Below, piece after piece: positions 1 through 7,839 of a stretch of DNA of 64,000 bases. The stretch's first letter is position 1; each line of letters opens with the position of its first letter. Made by a program: the position numbers and the translations under genes. The stretch is from Pseudodesulfovibrio sp. (lineage in GTDB: Bacteria > Desulfobacterota > Desulfovibrionia > Desulfovibrionales > Desulfovibrionaceae): the NCBI GenBank assembly GCA_016342345.1, contig JAEINO010000001.1, positions 62,001 to 126,000 on the forward strand. Reading direction: 5' to 3'. Under the pieces are notes generated by a model. That model was not told where the DNA came from. It did not search any database and worked only from the letters and a program-made list of their open reading frames with translations.

Positions 1-41
1 ATGCAAGCTCAATTGAACATAGACATATGGAATTAGGATAA
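1..41 (+). CDS. 3' end of an upstream gene (possibly rapZ), partial
   Basis: One frame is open from the left edge and ends in TAA at 39-41, three bases before the IIA start codon. It reads ...SSIEHRHMELG. A tail of this kind, placed just before a mannose-type PTS IIA gene, would fit the RNase adapter RapZ that often sits beside PTS genes. Thirteen residues cannot identify a family, so this is a guess from context. Another frame stops at TAG 34-36 and cannot be excluded. Confidence 0.35.
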   Translation, partial: ASSIEHRHMELG

Positions 42-44
42 ATA

Positions 45-485
45 ATGGCTGCAAAATGTGAAAGTCGAGATAAAACATTTGTTGGTGTCGTTCTCGTTAC
101 TCATGGAGCCTTCGGGGAAACCCTTTTGGCTGCAGCAAAGACAGTGCTTGGCCCTCAGGATAATTGTCAGGCCATAGGCGTGGATGTAAACATCGGTGTG
201 GACGAAACCATGGAAGCAATTCGTTCGGCCATTCGTTCCGTCGAGAATGGAAAAGGTGTTCTGGCTTTGACTGATCTCTTTGGCGGATCACCAACCACCA
301 TGAGTCTTTCGCTCATGAAATCGGAGAATCTTGAAGTCATTACAGGTGTCAATCTCCCTATGGTTGTCGCCACGCTTCAGGCACGCCTTTTACCTTTGAA
401 TGAATTGGCTGAAAAAGCCAAGGACGCCGGACAGCAGGGCATCAAGGTGGCTGGCGCCATGTTACGCAAAAAAACCAAGAAATAG
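45..485 (+). CDS. PTS mannose-type IIA component
   Basis: A 146-residue cytoplasmic phosphocarrier of the PTS EIIA-Man family. It accepts phosphate from HPr on a histidine and passes it to IIB. The N-terminal strand ends in VVLVTHGAFGE, where His20 is the expected phosphorylation site. The middle holds the family signature LTDLFGGSP (about residues 76-84). Length fits a single-domain IIA of about 140 residues. An AGGA ribosome binding site lies 7 bases before ATG45. The IIB start follows 10 bases after the stop, so IIA, IIB and IIC form one operon. No HPr, enzyme I or IID gene is visible here, so whether the system transports sugar or only signals cannot be told from the window. Confidence 0.9.
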   Translation: MAAKCESRDKTFVGVVLVTHGAFGETLLAAAKTVLGPQDNCQAIGVDVNIGVDETMEAIRSAIRSVENGKGVLALTDLFGGSPTTMSLSLMKSENLEVITGVNLPMVVATLQARLLPLNELAEKAKDAGQQGIKVAGAMLRKKTKK

Positions 486-495
486 GTGTAGCTCC

Positions 496-960
496 GTGAT
501 TCTTGTTCGTATAGATAATCGTTTGATTCACGGTCAAATAATCGAGACGTGGCTTCCTTTTACCGGGGCGAATCATGTCATTGTTGCCAATGACGGATTG
601 GCAAATGACGTACTACAACAGGAAATCATGTCGCTTGCCATACCCCAGACAATCGAGAGTTATTTTATCAATGTTGATCGTTTGTCAGAAAAAATTGAAC
701 AGATTCAATTCATTAATGATGCGCAGGGTATAGTTGTCCTGTTTTCAAGTTGTCCTGATGCCAAACGAGCTTTTGACTCGGGTTTTGCATTTGATAACCT
801 TAATATTGGAAATGTTCATTACAGCCCTGGCAAGAAACAAGTGTCCCCAAGTGTTGCACTTTCAGATGAAGATGAAAGATGTCTCAGGCAATTGACCAGA
901 AAAGGGGTTGAACTCGATTTTCGTTGTGTTCCCAATGATCCCGTTCAGGTGAGGTTCTAG
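496..960 (+). CDS. PTS mannose/fructose/sorbose IIB component
   Basis: A 154-residue cytoplasmic IIB of the mannose family. It takes phosphate from IIA and gives it to the sugar bound by IIC/IID. The protein opens with VILVRIDNRLIHGQIIETW, the family's N-terminal signature; the histidine in RLIHGQ is the phosphorylated residue. An open frame extends upstream to 400, but that part overlaps the IIA gene and is not IIB-like. GTG at 496 is therefore the start, with AGGTG about 7 bases upstream. The length matches single-domain IIB proteins (about 155-165 residues). The stop lies 3 bases before the proposed IIC start. Confidence 0.9.
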   Translation: MILVRIDNRLIHGQIIETWLPFTGANHVIVANDGLANDVLQQEIMSLAIPQTIESYFINVDRLSEKIEQIQFINDAQGIVVLFSSCPDAKRAFDSGFAFDNLNIGNVHYSPGKKQVSPSVALSDEDERCLRQLTRKGVELDFRCVPNDPVQVRF

Positions 961-963
961 ATT

Positions 964-1661
964 ATGCAAATGAACGATCCATTCATGTGGTTTGCTTTGG
1001 TCGCTTTTTTTTTGCCTTGTTTTCCCTTTTTAGAAATTCGGTCAGTGTAGGGCTTCTTGAACGTCCTCTAGTCGTAGGACTGTTTTGGGGAGCTTTTACG
1101 GGCGAATATACTACAAGTTTGTATATTTCCATTTTTTTTGAGCTGTTTTGGCTTGATTTGATTCCTGTTGGTACCTTTATTCCCCCACATTTGACTGCTG
1201 CGACTTTTTCGGCTCTTTCGCTGACAACCTATTTGGGATTGGATCATCCTGCTCGAATAATGGGTGTACTTTTTGCCAGTATGCCATTTGCATGGCTCGG
1301 CACAAAAGTTGAAGAATTGCTTCGTGAACAGGAGCGGGGGAGTTATAACAAACTTCTTAGATGGGCTCGAAATCCTGAATCCCCGAATCTTCCAGGCACT
1401 CTCGTTTTACGTTCCCTGTTACGAACACTTGTCCTGTCTTGGGTGACATTCTATGTTTCCATTCTTTTACTGAAATATATTTTTCAGATGATATTTTCTT
1501 TGTATCCCGGTTTCTTGACATCAATCGACATTACATGGTCGCATCTATGGGTAGCTGCAACACTTGGTGGCCTGATGGCTCTTCGGCTTAAACGCGTCTA
1601 TGCCGTTCTCGCAACAGGGATTTGTATTTTTGTGCTTTTCTCTATTTGGGGCCGCTTTTAG
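964..1661 (+). CDS. PTS mannose-type IIC permease, interrupted by a -1 shift at a nine-T run
   Basis: Membrane permease of the mannose PTS family. From about 1040 on, the frame gives SVGLLERPLVVGLFWGAFTG and several hydrophobic segments, which match the start and core of IIC-Man. The continuous open frame begins only at a GTG (987) with no ribosome binding site. A better start is ATG964, preceded by GGTGAGG. It encodes MQMNDPFMWFALVAFF but would stop at 1045 in its own frame. A -1 shift on the T run 1005-1013 (codons GCT TTT TTT TTG) joins it to the main frame and restores the first membrane helix. This could be programmed slippage on T-TTT-TTT, a true frameshift mutation, or a one-base sequencing error. 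If unshifted, the product is the 224-residue form starting at GTG987. Confidence 0.75.
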
Positions 1662-1755
1662 CTTGGCAGCAGATAAAGGTTGTGATATTCCTCACATTCT
1701 ATTTCCAAAGGCACATTTCCTTTATGAAGGGTACATTTAATTAGGAGGACTTGAT

Positions 1756-2676
1756 ATGGCTATTCTGGTTGTTGGACACAAAAACCCTGATACTGATACC
1801 ATCGCTTCTGCGATTGCTGCTGCTGATCTGTACACCAAACGTGGTATGGATGCTAAAGCTATCTCCCAGGGTGAAATTGCTCCCGAGACTGCTTTTGTTC
1901 TTGGAAAATTTGGTTTTTCCGCTCCCGAGATCGTGACCGATGCTACAGACAAGCAGATCATTCTGGTTGATCACACTGATATTTCCCAGACCATCGACAA
2001 CCTGGACAAGGGCGAACTCGTCGCTGTCGTCGATCACCACAAGCTGGGTGATGTTACCACTTCCGGTCCGCTGGAAATGTGGGTCTGGCCTGTTGGCTGT
2101 ACTGGTACCGTTCTGAAGAACATGTACGACTTCTACAATGTAGAGATGCCCGCTAATGTTGCAGGTATCCTCTTGTGCGCCATCCTGAGCGACACAGTTA
2201 TGTTCAAGTCCGTCACCACTACCGATGCAGACAAGGTCGCTGTCGAAGCACTGGCCAAGATTGCTGGTGTTGCTGATGTCATGGCTCTGGGCATGGAAAT
2301 GTTCAAAGTCAAATCTGCAGTTGATGGAGCAACTCCCACCGAGTTGGTCTTCCGCGATTACAAGGATTTCGACATGGCTGGTCAGAAAGTTGGTATTGGC
2401 CAGCTCGAAGTTGTTGACCTGTCCATGCTGGATGCTCACAAGGATGCACTTCAGGCCGAGATCGAAAAAGTCAAGGCTGACGGTCGTCATTCCGTCTTCT
2501 TGCTCCTGACCGACATCATGAAAGAAGGCTCCGAGATGCTCATCGCTTCTGATGATATTTCTATCGTTGAAAAGGCTTTCGGCATAGCTCCTACAGGCAA
2601 GTCCGTTTACCTTGATGGCGTCATGAGCCGCAAGAAACAGGTTGCTCCCAACTTCATCAAGGCCTTTGAAGGCTAG
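1756..2676 (+). CDS. ppaC: Manganese-dependent inorganic pyrophosphatase
   Basis: Family II (DHH) soluble pyrophosphatase of 306 residues that hydrolyses PPi to two phosphates. Metal ligands are all visible: H8, D12 and D14 in GHKNPDTD, D72-H73 in VDHTD, and the D93-H94-H95 triad in VVDHHKLG. The C-terminal DHHA2 domain ends with the substrate-binding SRKKQ near residue 295. Length matches the family (about 305-310). The ribosome binding site TAGGAGGA precedes ATG1756. The gene lies 94 bases after IIC and is closed by a strong terminator at 2709. Sulfate activation produces large amounts of PPi, so such an enzyme is expected in a sulfate reducer; that link is inference. Confidence 0.95.
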   Translation: MAILVVGHKNPDTDTIASAIAAADLYTKRGMDAKAISQGEIAPETAFVLGKFGFSAPEIVTDATDKQIILVDHTDISQTIDNLDKGELVAVVDHHKLGDVTTSGPLEMWVWPVGCTGTVLKNMYDFYNVEMPANVAGILLCAILSDTVMFKSVTTTDADKVAVEALAKIAGVADVMALGMEMFKVKSAVDGATPTELVFRDYKDFDMAGQKVGIGQLEVVDLSMLDAHKDALQAEIEKVKADGRHSVFLLLTDIMKEGSEMLIASDDISIVEKAFGIAPTGKSVYLDGVMSRKKQVAPNFIKAFEG

Positions 2677-2708
2677 TTGAAGCGATCTAATTTATAGCGC
2701 AAAGTCAG

Positions 2709-2740
2709 CCTGGCGTGGATTGTCCACGCCAGGTTTTTTT
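2709..2740 (+). terminator. Rho-independent terminator of ppaC
   Basis: A perfect 11-bp stem (CCTGGCGTGGA / TCCACGCCAGG) with a three-base loop is followed by seven T. It ends the PTS-ppaC transcript. Confidence 0.92.
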
Positions 2741-2762
2741 GTGTCCAAAATTCAGACTTCAT

Positions 2763-2789
2763 AAAAAAAGAGGCGACCAAACGATCGCC
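2763..2789 (-). terminator. Rho-independent terminator of dapA, with two further hairpins
   Basis: Read on the minus strand, GGCGATC-GTTT-GGTCGCC forms a 7-bp stem with one G-U pair, followed by TCTTTTTTT. Two more small hairpins lie between it and the dapA stop: CTTGAG/CTCAAG at 2791-2810, and a CCCC/GGGG pair near 2820-2842. The convergent ppaC terminator is on the other side. Confidence 0.8.
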
Positions 2790-2847
2790 CCTTGAGAAAA
2801 AATGCTCAAGCAACAAAGTCCCCACCAAATGGCAGGGGCTTTATTGT

Positions 2848-3729
2848 TTACAATAATCCTGCGTTTTTAAGAACTTGCTCAAGTTTAGGTCTGTTTTCGG
2901 GAAGCAGGGGGACAATGGGCAGTCTAAATTCAGCAGTCGGAAAAATACCCATCATCTGAAGTGCGGTCTTGACAGGGATGGGATTACTTTCCATGAACAT
3001 AGCCCGGTTTACCGGTGCCATTTCAAGGCTCAAGTTCAAAGCTGTGTCCAGTTCCCTATCCATAAATGCCTTGCACATGCTGCTCATCGTCCTTGGCATA
3101 ATGTTGGAAACAACTGAAATAACACCTATACCGCCAGCGGCAAGCAGTGGAAGGACCGTAAAATCATCACCAGACAGCAACTGGAATTTTTCTCCACAGT
3201 ATTCCCTGATTTGAGCCACTTGGGTCAGGTTGCCGGTAGCTTCCTTGATAGCTATAGCTTCAGGAACTTGATCCACAATGCGTTTCAAATCCGCTGGGAG
3301 GAGATTCAAACCGGTACGTCCTGGAACATTGTAGATGACGAAAGGCATTGAGGCTTCGGCGGCAATGGCCTTGAAGTGGGCAATAAGGCCTTCGGGAGTT
3401 GGTTTATTATAATAAGGCGTTATGAGTAGAGCCGCGTTTGCTCCAGCTGCTTTGGCCATTTTTGTAAGTTCAATTGCTTCCTTGGTGCTATTTGACCCAG
3501 CACCAGCAATGACCGGCAAACGACCGTTGACTTGTTCCACACAAATCCTGATGACTCGTCCCTGCTCTTCGTGAGTCATGGTAGCCGCTTCACCTGTTGT
3601 TCCACACGGAACAAGACCGTTTATTCCTTGCTCAATTTGCCATTCGATGAAGTTACGATAGGTTGTTTCATCGATTTCCCCATCCTTGAACGGGGTCGAG
3701 AGAGCAGTAAAAGCTCCTCTGAATTCCAT
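2848..3729 (-). CDS. dapA: 4-hydroxy-tetrahydrodipicolinate synthase
   Basis: Class I aldolase of 293 residues that condenses pyruvate with aspartate semialdehyde in the diaminopimelate/lysine pathway. Lys162 in AIAIKEATGN is the Schiff-base lysine. Tyr133 and Arg138 (VIYNVPGRTG) and the CGTTGE loop at 42-47 complete the active site at the same positions as in E. coli. ATG at 3729 is preferred over ATG 3735, because AGGAGG lies 8 bases from the first and only 2 bases from the second. The gene follows the UshA-like gene by 44 bases on the same strand. lysA, later in the same pathway, is at 59.6-60.9 kb. Confidence 0.96.
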   Translation of the reverse strand: MEFRGAFTALSTPFKDGEIDETTYRNFIEWQIEQGINGLVPCGTTGEAATMTHEEQGRVIRICVEQVNGRLPVIAGAGSNSTKEAIELTKMAKAAGANAALLITPYYNKPTPEGLIAHFKAIAAEASMPFVIYNVPGRTGLNLLPADLKRIVDQVPEAIAIKEATGNLTQVAQIREYCGEKFQLLSGDDFTVLPLLAAGGIGVISVVSNIMPRTMSSMCKAFMDRELDTALNLSLEMAPVNRAMFMESNPIPVKTALQMMGIFPTAEFRLPIVPLLPENRPKLEQVLKNAGLL

Positions 3730-3773
3730 GATCATGTCCTCCTGAGTATATACATTCTGGGCATGCAGCGCCC

Positions 3774-4634
3774 TTACTGGAGGATTGCGCTCACGTCCGG
3801 GTTATCGTGATATTGGTCGCCAAGTCCGATGGAAAGGGCTTTGAAATTGCCAAGTTCCTTCCAAGCAAATGAGGCTGAGCGTTCAGGCCAACCGAATAAC
3901 AATACTTCACTTACAGTCCGGCCCTTATCATAGGGGCGAACCCAAGCACAGCGTCCGTTGGCTTCTATTCTACCAGTTACACCTGAACCTCGTCCGCTGC
4001 CAAATAGAAAATCGGGCACGAAGTCCGGGTTCTGAGCGAGGTATTCGCGTTCTCCGACCCAACCCCAATCTGAAAGCCCTACAATCAAACGAACATTATT
4101 TTGTTCATTCTTTACGGCTTTCGATATTTTTTTGATCAAATTGCCGGAAGGAATATCCTCTCCCTTTGGAAGTGAGGGAAATCGCAGAAATCCGATCTTG
4201 TCACCATTGCTTGATTTAATGATCGTGAAAGGAACTATTTCTTCTGTTTTTCGCCAATTTTCACTGGTTGCTCCGGCATCATGAAAAACATCAGCTTCAC
4301 TCTGTGCGAGCAATCCGATGTCATACTTCATTAAATCAAATGCTTTGGCAAGGCCATTTAAGGCCTGTAGAGTTGGTTTTTTGCCTTCTGGACGCATGAA
4401 TTCCCATCCACCGGATACCAATAGTCTCGGTGTATCCGTTTTGTGAATGTCAGTAAAATACGTAGCCCGCCGGGCCACGCCTCCGAGGGTTTTACCGCCT
4501 CATGAGGGGCATGGTCGCACCGTGCCATATGTATTCGCCGAATATAGGATGGTCAGAACAGGTTGTTTTGCTCGAACAATGTTGGGAATGAGCAAACTGG
4601 CCGCTAGAAGCAGGCAGTAGATAAACCTTCGCAT
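3774..4634 (-). CDS. UshA-like exported protein, probable selenoprotein with UGA recoded at codon 45
   Basis: The frame 3774-4478 (234 residues) starts only at a GTG without a ribosome binding site and lacks the domain's N-terminus. In the same frame upstream, ATG4634 opens a clean signal peptide (MRRFIYCLLLAASLLI, cleavage about VRA-KQ) and the first strand TILYSANTYG. It then reads VRPCPS, then TGA at 4500-4502, then GGKTLGGVARRATYF. GGxARxA is typical of the 5'-nucleotidase/metallophosphatase N-terminal fold, and the TGA falls on the second position of a C-P-S-x motif where cysteine is expected. A hairpin with bacterial SECIS geometry follows (4461-4479). Full length with selenocysteine is 286 residues. 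The usual metal ligands (D-x-H, GD) look degenerate (SANTYG, SGGWEF), so catalysis is doubtful. Function is unknown. The start codon lies one base after the IHF-like gene. An ordinary nonsense mutation is the alternative. Confidence 0.78.
4453..4495 (-). promoter_or_regulatory. Candidate bacterial SECIS hairpin
   Basis: Starting 20 bases after the in-frame TGA, CGTGGCCC pairs with GGGCTACG (8 bp, one G-U) around the loop GGC, at 4461-4479. An outer GTAAAA/TTTTAC pair (4490-4495 with 4453-4458) can close it below an internal loop. Bacterial SECIS elements need a loop whose first two bases include G, roughly 16-37 bases after UGA. Here the loop starts with G about 29 bases downstream. The fit was judged by eye, without a covariance model. 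Confidence 0.65.
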
Positions 4635-4635
4635 C

Positions 4636-4911
4636 CTAATCGTTGATAAATTCTTTCAGCTCTTTACCAGGGCGGAAGAAAGGAAGTTTTTTAGGTTTAA
4701 CTTGGACTACAGTGCCTGTTTTTGGGTTGCGTCCTGTGTAGCCTTCATATTCTTTAATCTTGAAGCTACCAAAACCTCTGATTTCAACACGGTCGCCGCG
4801 AAGGAGTGCTTCCTTGACGGAATCGACAAAGGCTCCAACCACCTTGGTGGCTTCGTCCACATGCATTTTCTTCTGTTCCGACAGAGCCTTGATCAACTCG
4901 CTCTTATTCAT
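4636..4911 (-). CDS. HU/IHF-family DNA-bending protein, IHF-beta-like
   Basis: A 91-residue nucleoid protein of the DNABII family; dimers bend DNA. MNKSELIKAL, RVEIRGFGSF and GRNPKTG (arm tip with the intercalating proline) are diagnostic. RVEIRG together with the C-terminal FFRPGKELKE makes it closer to IHF-beta than to the second family member at 17.8 kb. The ribosome binding site AGGGGG precedes the ATG. The TAG stop is one base before the ATG of the UshA-like gene, so the two are probably cotranscribed and translationally coupled. A candidate promoter lies at 5002-5031. Confidence 0.93.
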   Translation of the reverse strand: MNKSELIKALSEQKKMHVDEATKVVGAFVDSVKEALLRGDRVEIRGFGSFKIKEYEGYTGRNPKTGTVVQVKPKKLPFFRPGKELKEFIND

Positions 4912-5001
4912 GGTTTCCCCCTAAAAAAATTAATAAGCCACAGGCTGAGAAATCAGACCTGCGAGGAAACAAAACGTAAAACATTTCCATAATTCTCACT
5001 A

Positions 5002-5031
5002 ACTATGCCGAAAAATGACTCTTTTCGTCAA
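5002..5031 (-). promoter_or_regulatory. Candidate sigma-70 promoter of the IHF-like/UshA-like operon
   Basis: On the minus strand TTGACG (5026-5031) and CATAGT (5002-5007) are spaced by 18 bases. This gives a leader of about 85 bases before ATG4911. Matches are 5/6 and 4/6 to consensus. Confidence 0.45.
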
Positions 5032-5047
5032 CCCCTTATTTGAATTT

Positions 5048-5857
5048 TCAAAGAGAAGGGAAATTTTTTAAGATGGGACGGTCTACAATCCGTTCTTTAT
5101 TGTCTTCACGATACCTCATTAATCTCTTTGCAATAATCCGGATATCCTTGCTGGCCGTAGCTTCCGGGGCGTATTTCATTAAAGGGGTCTGGTGACGAAC
5201 AGATTCTACCAAAACCGGGTCCTGATGAATAAAACCAAGATTTGTCAGTTCAATATTCAAAAAGTTTTTGCATGCTGCTGCCAATCTTTCGAAGGTTTGC
5301 TTGGCTTCTCGGGCTGACATGGCCTGATTAACCAGAACAACAAAGTCTTTAACTCCATGTTGAGTGACGAGGACTTTGATCATGGCATAGCTGTCGGTCA
5401 GTGATGTTGGCTCCGGGGTTACGACCACAATACGCAATTGGGCCAATGCCGCAAACGACAGGACCGTATGGCTTATGCCAGCACCCAGGTCGAGCATAAG
5501 ATAGTCATATTTCCCTGCAAGCATGATCAGTTTTTTGAAAAGGATGTCTTGCATGTCCTCATCCATTTCGACGAGTTCAGGAACGCCACTTGTAGCCGGA
5601 AGCATATCAAATCCATTCTCTATACTGACCAGTACATCCTCTGCATTGACACCAGTTTGAAGGAGATCATGCAGATTTTTTTCAGGAGAAATACCGAGCA
5701 GAACGTCGAGGTTGGCGAGGCCCAAATCGCAATCCATGAGCATGGCAGTCATATTTGCCTGATTGAGGGCATAGCCGAGATTCAGGACTATATTTGTTTT
5801 TCCTACGCCTCCCTTACCACTCATGATGGAGAGACTTAGTGTGTTGTTCTTATTCAT
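5048..5857 (-). CDS. MinD/ParA-family ATPase, FlhG-like
   Basis: Deviant Walker-type ATPase of 269 residues. SGKGGVGKT at 13-21 is the deviant P-loop with the signature lysine; MDCDLGLANLDVLLG is switch I and YDYLMLDLGAG the Walker B strand. The overall pattern (DLGLANLDVLLG, a C-terminal IAKRLMRY helix) resembles FlhG/YlxH, which controls flagellar number and placement, more than chromosomal ParA or cell-division MinD. No FlhF or MinC/E gene is nearby to decide. The gene follows the diguanylate cyclase by 12 bases. fliM lies 24 kb away. Confidence 0.82.
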   Translation of the reverse strand: MNKNNTLSLSIMSGKGGVGKTNIVLNLGYALNQANMTAMLMDCDLGLANLDVLLGISPEKNLHDLLQTGVNAEDVLVSIENGFDMLPATSGVPELVEMDEDMQDILFKKLIMLAGKYDYLMLDLGAGISHTVLSFAALAQLRIVVVTPEPTSLTDSYAMIKVLVTQHGVKDFVVLVNQAMSAREAKQTFERLAAACKNFLNIELTNLGFIHQDPVLVESVRHQTPLMKYAPEATASKDIRIIAKRLMRYREDNKERIVDRPILKNFPSL

Positions 5858-5869
5858 ATCCTGTCTCCG

Positions 5870-6727
5870 TTATTTCCCGCCGAACAGGAATTGCTTTTCA
5901 TTTGCATGGACCAGAGTTTCCTTGGATACATTGTCTACAAACGACAATTTGGATACTTTAACCTGGTCTTTTCCAGAATCCTTGGCGTCATATAACGCCT
6001 CATCGGCTAGTTCAAGCAACTCCTTGACGGAGATGTCTATGGAGCCTTTATAGCAGGTAAGTCCAACAGAACAAGTAACATTAAATGTTCCGTTACCGTC
6101 AGATGTCTTGAATTCTATTTGTTTGAATTCATCGAGTAGTCTGGTCAGCAATCTTTGAGCTTTGACCACGCCGGACCCCGCCATGATAAGTGCAAATTCT
6201 TCACCGCCAAAACGGGCTGCGAGGTCATAGCGCCTAGTCGTTTCCTGAAGTTTCCTGGCGAATCCGGCAAGGACTTCATCTCCCTTGGGATGACCATAGG
6301 AGTCATTGACATTCTTGAAATTGTCCAAATCGAAAATAGCCAAGGACAATGGAGTCCTGGCTCGCTTGGAACGTTCTATTTCGATATCCAGAATCCGGTC
6401 AAAGGCTCGCCTGTTGGCAAGACCGGTAAGAGCATCGTGTTCGGTTTGATACGAAAGTTGTTCCAGATTTTCCTGAAACAGTTTGAGATGCGGAAAAGCA
6501 TCTCCGTTTATGGGAAGTGTCAACCATTGGCTGAAGTCGTGCTTGGCCGAAAGGGATTTCCATTTATCGGACGTTATGCCCTGAAAAAGCCTGAAGACCC
6601 AAACAGCTTCGGACGCTTTTATGACGTCACCGCAGGATTTTGAATAACCACACAGTTCTTCCTGGAGCGTGCTAAGCTCCGAGGCAAGTTCGTTTTCTTG
6701 AAATTTAATCTTATTTTCCTTGGGCAT
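5870..6727 (-). CDS. GGDEF-domain diguanylate cyclase
   Basis: A 285-residue soluble protein that should make cyclic di-GMP from two GTP. Residues 1-95 are a helical N-terminal region without a recognised sensor domain. The GGDEF domain runs from about 96 (EHDALTGLANRRAFD) to about 255. The active-site loop GGEEF (174-178) is intact. The inhibitory site RRYD (165-168) lies five residues before it, so product feedback inhibition is likely. No membrane segments or signal peptide. The start codon lies inside the end of prfB (17-base overlap) and the FlhG-like ATPase follows, which suggests coupling of c-di-GMP with motility; that is inference from neighbours. Confidence 0.88.
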   Translation of the reverse strand: MPKENKIKFQENELASELSTLQEELCGYSKSCGDVIKASEAVWVFRLFQGITSDKWKSLSAKHDFSQWLTLPINGDAFPHLKLFQENLEQLSYQTEHDALTGLANRRAFDRILDIEIERSKRARTPLSLAIFDLDNFKNVNDSYGHPKGDEVLAGFARKLQETTRRYDLAARFGGEEFALIMAGSGVVKAQRLLTRLLDEFKQIEFKTSDGNGTFNVTCSVGLTCYKGSIDISVKELLELADEALYDAKDSGKDQVKVSKLSFVDNVSKETLVHANEKQFLFGGK

Positions 6728-7824
6728 GAATGTATAATAGGTGGTTTCGAATCATTCCATCCAAATCCCCGTCCAGAAAAGCATCCACATTTCCACTTTC
6801 GCTGTTTGATCGATGGTCTTTGACCAAGCGATACGGTTGCAACGTATATGTGCGAATCTGGCTTCCCCAGGCGATGGTTTCCTTTGCCTGATAATCTTGC
6901 CTGCGGCTTTCCTCAATTTTTTTGAGTTCAACTTCATAAAGTCGAGATTTGAGGAGACGCATGGCTGTTGTCTTGTTTCTATGCTGAGATTTTTCGCTTT
7001 GGCATTGAGCAACTATCCCCGTGGGGATGTGTGTAATGCGAATGGCTGAACTGGTTTTATTGACACTCTGACCTCCCGGTCCGCTGGAGCGGAAGGTGTC
7101 AATGCGCAAGTCCTCGTCTCTGACATCAATTTCAATATCATCGTCCAGATCAGGATAAACATCTACGGAGGCAAACGAGGTGTGCCTTCTTCCTGATGAA
7201 TCAAATGGAGATATGCGTATCAATCTGTGTACACCGGCTTCGCCTTTGAGAAGTCCATAGGCGTGCAGTCCCTCGATCTGGAGAGTAACGCTTTTGATTC
7301 CGGCTTCGTCACCTGGCTGAAAGTCAAGCTGATTGACCTTGAATCCTTTTCGTTCAGCATAGCGATTGTACATGCGAAGCAGCATTTCGGCCCAGTCTTG
7401 AGATTCCACGCCGCCCGCCCCTGGATGAATTTCCAGGATAGCGTTGTACTTGTCGTGTTCAAAAGCGAACATGGTCGCCATTTCCGTGCTAATAAGCCGT
7501 TCCCTGAATACGTCAAGTTGAGCTTCAAGAGTTGTCAGAACCTCTTCATCTGGTTCTTCCTGAGCAAGTTCAAGCCATGCATCAAGTTCATCCTTGGCTT
7601 CGGACATGCCCTCATACATAGCAAGCTTTGAGGTCAGTTGACTTTTTTCCTTGAGGACAGGGGTAAGCGCTTCAGGCTTGTCCCAAGCATCAGGCTTGGA
7701 CAGTTCCTTTTCAATTTCATCCAGCCGTTGCTTAACCTCAGCGTAGTCAAAGACGCCCCCAAAGCGTCTTGAACTGATCAAGGAGTTTTGCTGACGCAGC
7801 TTTCAATTCCGGGTATTCAAGCAT
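6711..7824 (-). CDS. prfB: Peptide chain release factor 2, with programmed +1 frameshift
   Basis: RF2 recognises UAA and UGA and triggers peptidyl-tRNA hydrolysis. ATG7824 opens a 25-codon frame that ends in CTT TGA C (TGA at 7747-7749). A +1 slip on CTT continues in the frame covering 7748-6711 with DYAEVKQRLDEIE, which aligns with the post-shift start of E. coli RF2. A G-rich stretch (TGGGGGCG) just before the site acts as the internal Shine-Dalgarno-like stimulator. Total about 370 residues, normal for RF2. The recognition tripeptide SPF (RISPFDSSGRR) and the catalytic GGQ (SSGPGGQSVNKT) are present. The open frame from 7781 is only the post-shift frame. lnt ends 15 bases upstream. Confidence 0.95.
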
Positions 7825-7839
7825 TATGAGGCAATTCCT

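Noticed and set aside
1741-2490. 249-codon open frame on the minus strand opposite ppaC
   Set aside because: It is antisense to a gene with clear motifs, and its product has no recognisable features.
3774-4478. UshA-like gene starting at GTG4478
   Set aside because: No ribosome binding site, no signal peptide, and the conserved N-terminal strand is cut off; reading through the TGA fits better.
6711-7781. prfB starting at 7781
   Set aside because: The first residues come from the wrong frame before the shift site; the real start is ATG7824 with a +1 shift.
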